Origin: an uncultured Pelagibacteraceae bacterium
GTDB taxonomy: Bacteria; Pseudomonadota; Alphaproteobacteria; Pelagibacterales; Pelagibacteraceae
Length of the DNA: 64,000 nucleotides
Assembly (NCBI GenBank): GCA_902527215.1
Contig: CABZOF010000001.1
Location: 226,001 to 290,000 of the forward strand
Direction of reading: 5' to 3'
Of this stretch, positions 10,697 through 21,840 are shown piece after piece (position 1 is the stretch's first letter; each line of letters begins with the position of its first letter). Below the pieces are notes generated by a model. The model worked only from the letters and a program-made list of their open reading frames with translations. It was not told where the DNA came from and did not search any database. The translations under genes were made by a program, and so were the position numbers.

Positions 10697-10812
10697 GCCT
10701 GGCAATGTCCTACTCTTCCATGTCTTAAGACAAAGTACCATCGGCGCTGAAAGGCTTGACTTCCGAGTTCGGAATGGGATCGGGTATTACACTTTCGCAA
10801 TAATCACCAGGC
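10697..10812 (-). rRNA. rrf: 5S ribosomal RNA
   Basis: Reverse complement shows gcctggtgattattgcgaaagtgtaatacccgatcccattccgaactcggaagtcaagcc...gtaggacattgccaggc with terminal helix complementarity; end coordinates approximate. Confidence 0.94.
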
Positions 10813-10873
10813 AGGATCTTTTACTTAAAATTGAATAAATAGTAAAGGATAAAAAATAATATTATGAATAATT

Positions 10874-12139
10874 TTAGGTCTTAATAAAGTTTCTACTCCA
10901 AATTAAAAAAGGTAAATTCAAAATCATTGCAATATTAAGCCAATTATTAAATACATTACCTGTTGGAACTATTGGCCAAAGATAGATTGCAATTCCAGAT
11001 AAAATACAAATTTCAAAATCTGTGAAATAATATTTGCCTCTGAATTTAAATATTAAATGCTTTATTACAAATGTACAAAAAAAAATTAGAGCAACAATTA
11101 GAAACATAAAACCAATAGTTCCAGTTTCACTCAATATTTGTATATATGTATTATGGGGATGAGATGCACAAGAAAGTTCGCTTTCTTTATAATTTTCATC
11201 ATTGCAAAAGTTTCTAAAGTTTTTAACGCCAACTCCTAGAACCTTATTGTCTAAGTACATCCGATATGCAGTTATATAATGATGAGTATGCTCTTTAGAA
11301 AAAATATATAATCCCTCTTTTTCTTTTTTGTTTTCGTCTAATAGATTCATTTGAGATAAAGTTGTATCAAAAACTCTTTCTTTTGCTGTTGGATTGATAA
11401 TACTTATAATTATAAGCAATAAGACACTAGAAAATAAAGTATAGAGTCTTAATTTAAACAATTTTTTAGAAAAGAGAATAACAAAGACAGCTGATAAATT
11501 TATGTAAAAAAAAGCTGATCGATCTCCACTAATAAAAATTAATGCTTCAGATAAAATAAAAATTATTATTAATAAATAAAACAATTTATTTTTTTTTTTA
11601 AATATAAATATAGATAATCCAAAAAATATTGGCCATAATCTACTAAGGTAACTACCTAAAATTTTTTCTTCCCCAAAAAAACTTGATATTCTTACTGAAC
11701 CTTTCCATCCTAAAATATTTTCTCCAACAAAATATTGGTAAAAACCGTCTAATACTAATGCTAAGAAACAAAAAAAGATGCAATAAAAAAAATATTTTAT
11801 AAATTTATGATCCTGATTTAATAGTGCAACTATAGCGATTACAAAAACACCATACCTAAAATAGAATAAAGAAATTTTTAAACTATCTAAATTAAAATTA
11901 TTAATTAAATTATTCAAAATTAAATAAAACCAAAAAAGTAAAAAAAAATAAAAATATTTTTTATGAAAGTAAGAAAAGTTTTTTTTTTTTAAACAATAGG
12001 TTAAAAATATTAAAGTTATAAATGAAATTGCAAAATCGCTTAGTAAGGGGCCTGTAATTAAGAAAAGAGGGATTAAAGAAAATAAAAAAATTGGTAAGCT
12101 ATAAAAAATAAATTTTTCAGTACTTGAATTAAAAATCAT
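10874..12139 (-). CDS. O-antigen ligase (WaaL)-like / O-antigen polymerase family membrane protein
   Basis: Polytopic protein with large periplasmic loop, GVGVKNFRNFC...SHPHNTYIQILSETGTIGFMFLI (Wzy_C-type HPHNxxLQxLxExG motif). Confidence 0.87.
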   Translation of the reverse strand: MIFNSSTEKFIFYSLPIFLFSLIPLFLITGPLLSDFAISFITLIFLTYCLKKKNFSYFHKKYFYFFLLFWFYLILNNLINNFNLDSLKISLFYFRYGVFVIAIVALLNQDHKFIKYFFYCIFFCFLALVLDGFYQYFVGENILGWKGSVRISSFFGEEKILGSYLSRLWPIFFGLSIFIFKKKNKLFYLLIIIFILSEALIFISGDRSAFFYINLSAVFVILFSKKLFKLRLYTLFSSVLLLIIISIINPTAKERVFDTTLSQMNLLDENKKEKEGLYIFSKEHTHHYITAYRMYLDNKVLGVGVKNFRNFCNDENYKESELSCASHPHNTYIQILSETGTIGFMFLIVALIFFCTFVIKHLIFKFRGKYYFTDFEICILSGIAIYLWPIVPTGNVFNNWLNIAMILNLPFLIWSRNFIKT

Positions 12140-12297
12140 TGAAAAAAATTTATAATAATTTGTAAATTAGACCTATCTTATATAATATTAAAACAATATT
12201 TGTATTAAAATCTAATATTTTTAATGTTTTAAATATTTAAGACTTTGTTGTAATCTATTTGTATTTGAGTACGGTCATAAGGAAATCATAACTATTA

Positions 12298-13326
12298 ATG
12301 AGCAACACAATAATAATCTATTGTTTAACAAATTTAATAATATTTTTTTTATGTAGTAAAATTTCTTATGAACTTAATTTAGTTGACCTACCTAATGAAA
12401 GAAAAATTCATTCTGAAGCTACAGCTTACACTGGTGGAGTAGCTATAAGCGTAATATTTTTAACTGCAATTATTACATTTGATACTTTTAATGAGAGTTT
12501 GAGTTTAATGCTATCCATAGCCTTTCTAATATCAATTGTAGGGTTAATTGATGACAAATATAATTTGAATATAGGTAGTAAGTTAAGTTTACAAATTTTA
12601 CCTATTTTTTACATAGTCATTTTTGAAAACTTCGGCTTAAAAGAACTTGGAGATTACGGTTACTTTAAACTAGATCTTGGAGCTTTTGCGATACCTTTTA
12701 CCTTCCTATCTGTCTTATTTTTAATCAATGCATTTAATTATTTTGATGGAATTGACGGCATGTTAGGTATTAATACAATTTCTGTATTAGCTATTTTGTA
12801 CTTTTTGGTTTCTAAGCATAACACACATTTTTTAGTTGTTGAGCAAAATATTCAATTTTTTTTGCTTGTTATCGCGATACCAATATTATTTTTTTTATTG
12901 TTTAATTTTTCTTTTTTAAATCTTCCTAAATTGTTTTTAGGAGATAGTGGAAGTTTATTGCTAGGGTTTGTAATATCCTTAATTCTAATATATTTTGCAA
13001 ATCAAAATTTCATTCACCCAATTTTACTTGCTTGGTCTGTTGTAATTTTTGTTTATGAATTTTTATCAATTAATTTAATAAGAATTAGAAATAAAGAAAA
13101 GCTTTTTAAAGCAGGTAGAGATCACTTACATCATATAATATATACAGAAACTAATTCATTAATTTTTACTAATTTTTTAGTATCTTCGATGAATATTTTT
13201 TTATTTACTATTGGATATTTGAGCTATTCTTTTGTAAGTCCAATAGTATCTTTTATTTTATTTATTATTTGTTTCATAATTTTTTTTGTTTTAAGAAATT
13301 TTTACAAGATTAAATATAAAATTTAA
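12298..13326 (+). CDS. Polyprenyl-phosphate sugar-1-phosphate transferase, WecA/MraY family (GT4)
   Basis: DLPNERKIHSEATAYTGGVAI, GLIDDKYNL, NAFNYFDGIDGMLG, LGDSGSLLLGF, GRDHLHH motifs. Confidence 0.92.
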   Translation: MSNTIIIYCLTNLIIFFLCSKISYELNLVDLPNERKIHSEATAYTGGVAISVIFLTAIITFDTFNESLSLMLSIAFLISIVGLIDDKYNLNIGSKLSLQILPIFYIVIFENFGLKELGDYGYFKLDLGAFAIPFTFLSVLFLINAFNYFDGIDGMLGINTISVLAILYFLVSKHNTHFLVVEQNIQFFLLVIAIPILFFLLFNFSFLNLPKLFLGDSGSLLLGFVISLILIYFANQNFIHPILLAWSVVIFVYEFLSINLIRIRNKEKLFKAGRDHLHHIIYTETNSLIFTNFLVSSMNIFLFTIGYLSYSFVSPIVSFILFIICFIIFFVLRNFYKIKYKI

Positions 13327-13356
13327 ATTAGGATAAATTAAGTCATAAAATTATAT

Positions 13357-14832
13357 TTACCCAAGATACATATGGTCGATAAGTTCTGAATTTGATTTGT
13401 ATGATTTAAGTAATTTTTCTAGTAACTTCTTTACCTCTAGTGCATTATTCTTGGAAATTAATTTTTCTAGATTTTTTAATTCTAATTCTAATTTACTAAA
13501 TGAAATAGATGGATCACTTATTTTTTGAATTTTCGGATGATTTGTTTTTTGTGGATTATCTCCAACTAGTAATTCTTCGTATAATTTTTCACCTGGCCGC
13601 AACCCGATAATTTTGATTTCAATATCTCCATTTAGGTTTGTGCTATCTTTAATTGCAAATCCCATAAGATTAATCATTTTATTAATTAGATCTAAAATTT
13701 TTATACTTTTGCCCATATCCAGAACAAATACCTCGGCATTTTTACCCATAGCTCCTGCCTGAATGACTAATTGGGCTGCCTCCGTAGTAGTCATAAAAAA
13801 ACGCGTTACATCTGTATGAGTTAAAGTAACTGGACCACCTTGTATAATTTGTTTTTTAAATTTTGGTATTACAGATCCAGACGATTCTAATACATTACCA
13901 AAACGAACTATTGAAAAATTAGTATTTATATTTTTTGTGTTATTATAAATACTCTGCATACATAACTCTGCAAGTCTTTTTGAGGCACCCATAATGTTGG
14001 TTGGTCTTACTGCTTTGTCGCTAGAAATTAATACAATATTTGAAACTTTTTTACTAACAGATGCATTAACTACTGACAAAGTACTAAAAACATTATTTTT
14101 GACTCCAGAACAAATATTTTCCTCAACCAATGGTACATGTTTATAAGCTGCACAATGATAAACAGTATTTACGTTAAATTTTTCAAAAATAATTTCTAAC
14201 TTTTCTTGGTCTTGAGCATCTGCAAGTAATGAAATTATCTTTAAATTTTTATCGTAATTTTTTAATTCCTCAAAAATTTTATAAAGTGCAAATTCATTTA
14301 ATTCTAAAAGAAGTAACTTTTTTGGATTTAATTTTATAATTTGACGACATAATTCAGAGCCTATCGAACCTCCTGCCCCAGTAACAAGAACAGATTTTTT
14401 ATTTATATTTTTATTCAATAATTCAATATCTGGCTCAACTTGCTCCCTATTCAATAAGTCATCAATATTTAAATCTTTAATATCTGACACTGTTACTCTG
14501 CCGTCAATAATTTGAGAAATACTTGGGAGTGTTTTCACTACTAGTTTATATTTATTTAATTGTTGGATAATTTGATTTCTTCTACTACGACCTAGAGATG
14601 GTATTGCAAGAACAACTAATACAATATCTTGATCATGAATTAACTTTCCTAAATTTGATGGTGAATAAATAATTTGACCAAACAGAGTTTGATTATGTAG
14701 TTTTTCATTATCGTCTAAAAAACCTATTATTTTAAATTCTGGATTTCCTTCTAGAGAAACAATTAACTGTCTACCAGCTTCACCTGCCCCATATATAATT
14801 ACGTTTTTTTTTTTTAATTTTTCAACTTTCAT
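13357..14832 (-). CDS. CapD/FlaA1/WbpM-like nucleoside-diphosphate-sugar 4,6-dehydratase lacking the usual N-terminal TM domain
   Basis: VIIYGAGEAGRQLIVSL then KSVLVTGAGGSIGSELCRQI, ISSDKAVRPTNIMGASKRLAE, GLRPGEKLYEELL; protein starts at the first Rossmann domain. Confidence 0.9.
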   Translation of the reverse strand: MKVEKLKKKNVIIYGAGEAGRQLIVSLEGNPEFKIIGFLDDNEKLHNQTLFGQIIYSPSNLGKLIHDQDIVLVVLAIPSLGRSRRNQIIQQLNKYKLVVKTLPSISQIIDGRVTVSDIKDLNIDDLLNREQVEPDIELLNKNINKKSVLVTGAGGSIGSELCRQIIKLNPKKLLLLELNEFALYKIFEELKNYDKNLKIISLLADAQDQEKLEIIFEKFNVNTVYHCAAYKHVPLVEENICSGVKNNVFSTLSVVNASVSKKVSNIVLISSDKAVRPTNIMGASKRLAELCMQSIYNNTKNINTNFSIVRFGNVLESSGSVIPKFKKQIIQGGPVTLTHTDVTRFFMTTTEAAQLVIQAGAMGKNAEVFVLDMGKSIKILDLINKMINLMGFAIKDSTNLNGDIEIKIIGLRPGEKLYEELLVGDNPQKTNHPKIQKISDPSISFSKLELELKNLEKLISKNNALEVKKLLEKLLKSYKSNSELIDHMYLG

Positions 14833-15956
14833 CTACTTGTATGCATATTAATAAATTTTAAAAATTTTCTTGATAGTAAGCTTTGTTCAAAATCTTGAAT
14901 GACTCTTTTCCTAGCCATTTTACCATAATCTTTTGTTAATTTTTTATTTTTGATTACATATAACATTTTATTTTTTATATCATCGATACTTTTAGATTTA
15001 TGAAAAAAACCTGTTTTATTCTCAACAATTGCATCATAAAGACCATATATCTTTGAACAAAGAGATGGAATTCCAGAAGATCCAGCTTCAATTACTACTG
15101 TTCCAAATCCCTCTCGATAACTGGGTAGACACAAAATATCAGCCATTGAGAACCAATCTTGAGGTTTTTTTGTATATTTAAAATTTAAAATTTTTTTATT
15201 ATTTTTAAAGTAATAAATTATTTTTTTGTCCTCAATTGTGCCGACAAAAATTAATAATACTTTTTTATTTTTCTCAATTTTTTTAAAAGCTTTTATAAGC
15301 TCTATAATTCCCTTTTCTTTATTAATTCTTCCTAAATATAAAAAAATAAATGAATCCTTTGGGATTAAATATTCATTTCGCATTTGATTTCTTTTTTTTT
15401 TGTTAAAAATAAACTTTTTAGTATCAACACCTCCGACTGAACCTTTATGTATTACAGTTGATTTATTAGATGAAATAACATTTTCCTTTATCAAAAAATT
15501 TCTTTGAGAAATGCTATCGACTAGAAGTGTATGTGAGAGGTAAAAAATAATTTTATCAATAAATTTGTAAAACTGTTTTGATAAACCTTTTTTTGTTGCC
15601 CATATTTGTCCTGTAAACCAGTGAATACGTTTTGGGACTCTTACAATAAATGATGCAACTGCAACTATTAGTCCTATTTTGGGGGTAAATGAAATTGAAA
15701 TATTTGGTCTTATTTTGATTAAAAAAAATAATGTAACAAAAAATGCTTTAATGTCATAAAATACATTTAAACCTCTTTTAAAATTTATATTATTTAGAGA
15801 TACCTCATTTGGAACAGATTTTTTTAAATTATGGGCTTTATTACAAAATATAAAGAGTTTGTATTTTTTATTTAATTTTTTTATATGATTTAACATAAAG
15901 TTACTAAAGAAATTAGACGTATTTGCAATCAAAAATATCTTTGAATTTTTATTCAT
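14829..15956 (-). CDS. GT4 family glycosyltransferase
   Basis: FLYLGRINKEKGIIELIKAFKKI, DILCLPSYREGFGTVVIEAGSSGIPSL. Confidence 0.9.
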   Translation of the reverse strand: MNKNSKIFLIANTSNFFSNFMLNHIKKLNKKYKLFIFCNKAHNLKKSVPNEVSLNNINFKRGLNVFYDIKAFFVTLFFLIKIRPNISISFTPKIGLIVAVASFIVRVPKRIHWFTGQIWATKKGLSKQFYKFIDKIIFYLSHTLLVDSISQRNFLIKENVISSNKSTVIHKGSVGGVDTKKFIFNKKKRNQMRNEYLIPKDSFIFLYLGRINKEKGIIELIKAFKKIEKNKKVLLIFVGTIEDKKIIYYFKNNKKILNFKYTKKPQDWFSMADILCLPSYREGFGTVVIEAGSSGIPSLCSKIYGLYDAIVENKTGFFHKSKSIDDIKNKMLYVIKNKKLTKDYGKMARKRVIQDFEQSLLSRKFLKFINMHTSR

Positions 15957-16903
15957 TTAAAAATTTTAAATTTTTTATACAGAGAATACTTTGCATTAAA
16001 ATTAAGTTCTTTTTTAATTTTTTTATTACTGTATGAAACTCTATTAGATATAACTAAGAATAAATTTACAACTTTTTTTGGAAGAGGAAAAAAAAATAAT
16101 AGAAATTTTAAAAAATTAACGGGTATATTAATTTTAAAAATTTTTTTGTTGTTATAATTCTGATAGCTTTGATAAAGCTCAGCTTGCTTACAATCATCAG
16201 AAACAATATATATTTTATTCTTTGATTTTTTCAGATTTAAAATTACCAAATTTATAACTTGGTTTATATCTTTCACATTTATAAAATTAAAAATAATATC
16301 TTTAGAGCACCTAATCCAAAAACCATATTTTAGTGAAATTATAATAAATTTTATTAAATTAGACTTTTCATTTTCACCAAATACATTTGAAATTCGAAGA
16401 ATAGTATATGAGAAATTTCTATTTAAATTTCTTTTAATAACATTTTGAATTAATGAATCCCCTTTTAACTTACTCTTAGAATAAAAATTATCTGTTTTCT
16501 TTGAGGTTTTCTCATTTATAATTTTACGTTCTCCTAAATAATTTCTACTATTGCCATAAACTGAAACACTACTTAAATGTATAAGTCTCACTTCGGAATT
16601 GTTAGAATTTAAATATCTGAGTAAATTTTTGAGGAAAATAACATTAATATCTTCCAGTTTTTTTTCATCGCTGTAAATTTTTCCAACACAATTTATGATA
16701 ATATTTGTTTTTTTTAGAAAAGATAAGCTTGATTTATTGAATGAGGCAAAATCCCATTTTATGTATTTTACTTTGGAATTTTTTAAGGGCTTATATCTTA
16801 TGCTTCTTGCCACACATATTATACTTAATGAATTATATTTAGCAAAATTTTTTAAAATACTGCTACCAATCAATCCGGTGTAACCAAGAATTACAATTTT
16901 CAT
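15953..16903 (-). CDS. NAD-dependent epimerase/dehydratase
   Basis: MKIVILGYTGLIGSSIL, LIHLSSVSVYGNSR, FYSKSKLKGD. Confidence 0.82.
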   Translation of the reverse strand: MKIVILGYTGLIGSSILKNFAKYNSLSIICVARSIRYKPLKNSKVKYIKWDFASFNKSSLSFLKKTNIIINCVGKIYSDEKKLEDINVIFLKNLLRYLNSNNSEVRLIHLSSVSVYGNSRNYLGERKIINEKTSKKTDNFYSKSKLKGDSLIQNVIKRNLNRNFSYTILRISNVFGENEKSNLIKFIIISLKYGFWIRCSKDIIFNFINVKDINQVINLVILNLKKSKNKIYIVSDDCKQAELYQSYQNYNNKKIFKINIPVNFLKFLLFFFPLPKKVVNLFLVISNRVSYSNKKIKKELNFNAKYSLYKKFKIFK

Positions 16904-16917
16904 TGTTATAAATAAAT

Positions 16918-18198
16918 TTATAATCTCAAGCTAAATTTATCTTTAGAAAATAAACTTTTTAAATCAAAAACTACATGTTTTTTTTTGCATAGATTTAAAA
17001 TTTTACTTTCCCCCATATCTCTGAATTTTTCATGAGCAACAGCAATTATAATACCATCATAAGTACATTGATTTAATCTTATAATAGGCTCAATATTATA
17101 AAGTTTTTTTATTTCTTTATTATTAGCCCAAGGATCATAAAGATCTAAATTACAATTATATTTTTTTAAAAATTTAATTACATTCTTTACACCTGAATTA
17201 CGGATATCAGCACAATTTTCCTTAAATGTAAGACCCATAATTAAAATTTTAGATTTACTAATTTGAATTTTTTTTTGTTTCATTTCTTTTATCATTGTTG
17301 AGGCAACATGGTTACCCATATTATCATTTATCTCTCTTCCTGCTAAAATAATATTAGGTGTGTATCCAGTACTCTTTGCCTTGTAAGTAAGATAATAAGG
17401 GTCAACACCAATACAGTGACCTCCTACCAGACCAGGTTTAAAATTTAAAAAATTCCATTTAGTTCCAGCTGCATCTAAAACAGCTTCTGTATCAATATTT
17501 AATTTATTAAAAATTATTGATAGCTCATTTATTAGAGCAATATTTAAATCACGTTGGGTATTTTCAATAACTTTTGCGGCTTCTGCAACTTTTATACTTG
17601 GTGCTTTATGTGTGCCAGCAATAATAATTTCGTTATAAATTTTATCCACTAAATCACTGACTTCATATGTCGAACCAGAAGTAATTTTTTTTATATTTGT
17701 TATTTTGTGCTGTTTATCTCCTGGATTTATCCTTTCTGGACTATATCCACAAAAAAAATCTTTATTAAATTTTAATTTAGAAAATTTTTCTAATATAGGT
17801 ACACACTCGTCCTCAATGCACCCTGGAAAAACTGTAGACTCATAAATAATTAAATCCTTTTTTTTTATTATTTTTCCTATCATTTTAGATGCAGCTAATA
17901 ATGGACTTAAATCTGGTTTTTTATTTTTATCAACTGGAGTTGGTACCGTTATAATAAAACAATTAGAAGATTTAAGGTCTTCTACTCTAGATGTAAAATT
18001 TAATTTTTTTGATGGTTTTAATTCTTTTTTGCTAAACTCTAAATTGATATCTTTACCTAAATTTAATTCTTTAACTCTTTTTTTATTAATATCAAAAGCA
18101 ACAATGTATTTTTTTTTTGCAAAAGCTAACGCAAGTGGTAAACCGACATAACCTAATCCAATAATTGCTATTTTAATTTTTTTTTTTGAACTAATCAT
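16918..18198 (-). CDS. UDP-sugar 6-dehydrogenase, TviB/WbpO/WbpA type
   Basis: [65 protein letters not shown]. Confidence 0.92.
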   Translation of the reverse strand: MISSKKKIKIAIIGLGYVGLPLALAFAKKKYIVAFDINKKRVKELNLGKDINLEFSKKELKPSKKLNFTSRVEDLKSSNCFIITVPTPVDKNKKPDLSPLLAASKMIGKIIKKKDLIIYESTVFPGCIEDECVPILEKFSKLKFNKDFFCGYSPERINPGDKQHKITNIKKITSGSTYEVSDLVDKIYNEIIIAGTHKAPSIKVAEAAKVIENTQRDLNIALINELSIIFNKLNIDTEAVLDAAGTKWNFLNFKPGLVGGHCIGVDPYYLTYKAKSTGYTPNIILAGREINDNMGNHVASTMIKEMKQKKIQISKSKILIMGLTFKENCADIRNSGVKNVIKFLKKYNCNLDLYDPWANNKEIKKLYNIEPIIRLNQCTYDGIIIAVAHEKFRDMGESKILNLCKKKHVVFDLKSLFSKDKFSLRL

Positions 18199-19217
18199 AT
18201 TTGATAATAATTTTTATACCATTTAACAAAATTAGAAATACCTTGGTCAATTGATGTTTTGGGTGTATAATTAAATTTACTGATTAGATTATGAACATTT
18301 GCATTAGTATCTGGTACATCTCCCGGTTGAAGTGGTAAAAAATCAATTTTTGCTTTTTTTCCTAAAGCTTTTTCTAAAGCATTTATATAATCCATAAGTT
18401 TTACAGGTTTATTATTACCTATGTTATATATTCTCCAGGGAGCTTTACTGGTTGCTGGATCTGGATGGTTTCCATTCCAGTCATTATTCGCAGTTGCTGG
18501 ATAATCTAGAGTATTTAATACACCTTCTACGATATCATCTATATAGGTAAAATCTCTTGTATGATTACCATGATTAAAGACATCAATAGATTTGTTATCT
18601 AAAATAGATTTGGTAAATTTAAATAAAGCCATGTCTGGTCTGCCCCAGGGCCCATACACTGTAAAAAATCTTAGACCAGTAGTTGGTATTTTATAAAGAT
18701 AACTGTAAGTGTGAGCCATCAATTCATTAGATTTTTTAGATGCTGCGTATAGAGATAATTGATGATTGGTACTATCATGCTCTGAAAATGGCATTTTAGT
18801 ATTAGCACCATACACGCTAGAAGTACTTGCATAAACTAAATGTTGAATTTTATACCTACGACAATTTTCCAAAATATGGGCAAATCCAACTATGTTGCTA
18901 TTTATGTAGGTCATTGGATTTTCTATGGAATAACGTACTCCAGCTTGTGCTGCTAAATTAACAACTTTATTAATTTTATGATCATTAAATATACTTCTCA
19001 AACTTTCTTGATCAGTAAGATCGACTTTGTAATGTTTATAATTTGAATATTTTGTCAATCTTTTAAGTCTTGCATCCTTAATTTTAGGATCATAGTAATT
19101 ATTATGATTATCCACTCCTAAAACAATATCACCTCTATCTAGAAGTTTCATACATAGGGCAGAACCAATAAAGCCAGCTGACCCAGTTACAATAATTTTA
19201 TTTTTTTTAATATTCAT
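18195..19217 (-). CDS. UDP-glucuronate 4-epimerase-like (CapI/LspL) NAD-dependent epimerase
   Basis: [76 protein letters not shown]. Confidence 0.9.
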   Translation of the reverse strand: MNIKKNKIIVTGSAGFIGSALCMKLLDRGDIVLGVDNHNNYYDPKIKDARLKRLTKYSNYKHYKVDLTDQESLRSIFNDHKINKVVNLAAQAGVRYSIENPMTYINSNIVGFAHILENCRRYKIQHLVYASTSSVYGANTKMPFSEHDSTNHQLSLYAASKKSNELMAHTYSYLYKIPTTGLRFFTVYGPWGRPDMALFKFTKSILDNKSIDVFNHGNHTRDFTYIDDIVEGVLNTLDYPATANNDWNGNHPDPATSKAPWRIYNIGNNKPVKLMDYINALEKALGKKAKIDFLPLQPGDVPDTNANVHNLISKFNYTPKTSIDQGISNFVKWYKNYYQI

Positions 19218-19227
19218 TAAATTTTAT

Positions 19228-20340
19228 TTATTTAGCATTTTTCCATACCCTATTATAAGATTTTATCATATTACTAATATCAAAATTTTTTTTAATTCTT
19301 TGTCTTGCTTTATTACAGTTTTTACTCCAATTTTTAGTTCCTAGATCACTAATAGCTTTTTCAATTGCGCCTGCTAATTTAATTGAATTTTTAGGTGGAG
19401 TCACCCAACCAGTTTTTCCAACTATATAAGATGCATCTCCTACATTAGTAACAACACACGGGGTCTCTAATGCCATGGCTTCTGCAACAACATTGGGGAA
19501 ACCCTCAGCGCTGCTACTTAAAATATGAACATCTAAACCATTCATTACTTTTGAAATATTTTTCGTTGGACCTAATAATTTGACATAATTATTTAATTTA
19601 AGTTCTTTAATCTCATAAATTAACCTATGATTTTTATTTATATTAGTTCCGACAAGTACACATATAAAATCTATATTTTTCAGACGCATTAATGAAAGTG
19701 CATTGAGTAAATTTGAATGGTCTTTAAGTGGATCATACCTAGCAACATTTCCTATTAGAGGTACTCTTTTTTTAATTTTAATTGTTTTTTTAAATTGGTT
19801 TTTTTCAAATTTACTTACTTTTAATAAATTCAAGTCATATCCATTTGGTATGAATTTTAACTTTTTTTTATCATATCCTAAATCTTTATAAATTTTTTTA
19901 GCTTTCTTTGAGACTATGATAATTGATTTAGGTATTGAGTAGGATAATTTTGCGAGTAGCTTAATAATTAAAATTGTTGTTAATTTTGCTTTTCCTAGTT
20001 CAATTTTTGAATATCTTACATTCCAAACAATACTCTTAATATTTGCTAGTTTTGCAGCAATACTTCCTAAAAAATCAGCATGAACAAGCCAAGTTTGTAC
20101 AACATCAGGCTTTAAAAACTTAAGTATTTTTATTAAAAAAAAAAATTTATGAATAAAAAAAAAATTCATATTGAGACAATAAACATTAATGTTATTTTTT
20201 TTTAGTAATGAAAAATATTTGCCGCGGTCTTTAAGGGAGATAACAATATGTTTGTTTGTTTTATCATATTTACAAATTTTAAATAAAGTGTGTTCGGCAC
20301 CTCCATCTCCTAGTCCAGTAATTATATGTACAATTTTCAT
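19228..20340 (-). CDS. GT4 family glycosyltransferase
   Basis: MKIVHIITGLGDGGAEHTLFKI, VDVHILSSSAEGFPNVVAEAMALETPCVVTNVGD. Confidence 0.92.
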   Translation of the reverse strand: MKIVHIITGLGDGGAEHTLFKICKYDKTNKHIVISLKDRGKYFSLLKKNNINVYCLNMNFFFIHKFFFLIKILKFLKPDVVQTWLVHADFLGSIAAKLANIKSIVWNVRYSKIELGKAKLTTILIIKLLAKLSYSIPKSIIIVSKKAKKIYKDLGYDKKKLKFIPNGYDLNLLKVSKFEKNQFKKTIKIKKRVPLIGNVARYDPLKDHSNLLNALSLMRLKNIDFICVLVGTNINKNHRLIYEIKELKLNNYVKLLGPTKNISKVMNGLDVHILSSSAEGFPNVVAEAMALETPCVVTNVGDASYIVGKTGWVTPPKNSIKLAGAIEKAISDLGTKNWSKNCNKARQRIKKNFDISNMIKSYNRVWKNAK

Positions 20341-20354
20341 TAAGATAATTAATT

Positions 20355-21587
20355 TTATAAATTATTATATTTTTTTGTATTTTTTTTATTTACAATAGTG
20401 ATTGTGGGAATAAGTGGAGCGGCAAGTAATATTAGTCCAAAGACAAATTTTAATCTATGTCTTATCCCAGTTCCAAAATTACTAACTCCAACACCAAATA
20501 CAATAAAATAACAAACTAACATAAGAAAAATTGCTCTTAGAGCAGGATCTTTCCATATAATTTTAAAATTAAGTGCTATTAAAAAAACTAACGTCATGTA
20601 TAACAAACTATCTAGTAATCCGATTAAATGATCTAATTTTTTTATATCCCATGGAAATGGGCTGAAAAGAAAATATATAACTCTTAAGGGTATTTTGTAT
20701 ATCAATTCATATTTATATCCAACTTTTGTCCACTCAGGATAAGCAGCATCACCTTTTACCTTGAAATTTATTGTATCTTTTATAATATTTATATTAGTCG
20801 AATGATCTATATTCTTAATATACGGAATTTTTATTTTATTTAAAGAGAACATTCCTACGAGAGATAAAGAAATAAATATTATTATTAGATTTCTTAGATT
20901 CACTTTGCCATTCATTATAAGCTTAAATGAAGATTTAATACTTTCTAAAGAAATAACGAATAAAAAAATAGCAAGACCTATAATTGAGGCTCCATGAAAA
21001 AAGGTTGCTCCAATGAAGCCAAAAAATACAAAAAAGATAGACTTGATTTTGCTATCTTCTCTGAACCAACAAACAATACCATAAGTTGCTAATATTAATA
21101 AAAAGACAATATATGGTTCTCGCATTACTATAACTGAATATGATACTAGAGATGGAAATAAGGCTAAAGTCCAGCCAACTTTTGTTGCGGTCTCACTATC
21201 CCATACTTTTTTTGACAAGATCCAACCCAAATAAACAGACAAAATACCCAAAAGTATAGATAATGATTGTAGCATAAGAACGCTTCTACCAAATAAAGAG
21301 TAAGGAATTGCAAGCATTGTGCTTATGAAATATGTATCAGGACCATTATAATATTTGAATACGTTAATAAAACCATCTTGAGATCTATTCCAAGCTAATG
21401 CCTCAAAATTTTTTGCGTCCATATCAGCATCAGGTAAAAAAAATATATAATTATTTATTATCAAGAATAAGATACGTATAAAAAAAGCTACTAGAATTAT
21501 TCTGGAAATATCTGGATATCTCAATATTATTAATAATATTATAAGAAACACAAAACTTATTGTAATTATACCAATTAGATCAATCAT
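20355..21587 (-). CDS. Polytopic membrane protein, GT-C-like or polymerase-like candidate
   Basis: ~10 hydrophobic segments; PDADMDAKNFEALAW loop and MREPYIVFLLILATY. Confidence 0.5.
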   Translation of the reverse strand: MIDLIGIITISFVFLIILLIILRYPDISRIILVAFFIRILFLIINNYIFFLPDADMDAKNFEALAWNRSQDGFINVFKYYNGPDTYFISTMLAIPYSLFGRSVLMLQSLSILLGILSVYLGWILSKKVWDSETATKVGWTLALFPSLVSYSVIVMREPYIVFLLILATYGIVCWFREDSKIKSIFFVFFGFIGATFFHGASIIGLAIFLFVISLESIKSSFKLIMNGKVNLRNLIIIFISLSLVGMFSLNKIKIPYIKNIDHSTNINIIKDTINFKVKGDAAYPEWTKVGYKYELIYKIPLRVIYFLFSPFPWDIKKLDHLIGLLDSLLYMTLVFLIALNFKIIWKDPALRAIFLMLVCYFIVFGVGVSNFGTGIRHRLKFVFGLILLAAPLIPTITIVNKKNTKKYNNL

Positions 21588-21840
21588 AAATTTTATTCAA
21601 TTAATTCAATAAATTTTTTTAAAAAATTGATGCTTCTTAAATTAGATTAATATATTTTAAATTTTTCTATTTAGCATTTATAAAAAAATTTCAAACCACA
21701 CAATTTTTTCTGATATTTATAACCTTTAAATTAAATTAATCTATTATATTCTTTATGATGGTATTTTGTACTACTTATAATATTATCCTAACTTAAAAAT
21801 TAAAATTTACAAATTAAATATAAATCAGACTAAAATTACA

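Noticed and set aside
10688-10741. N-terminal extension MVLCLKTWKSRTLPGLSK of the epimerase ORF
   Set aside because: Lies inside the 5S rRNA; the Rossmann motif starts at the internal ATG at 10687.
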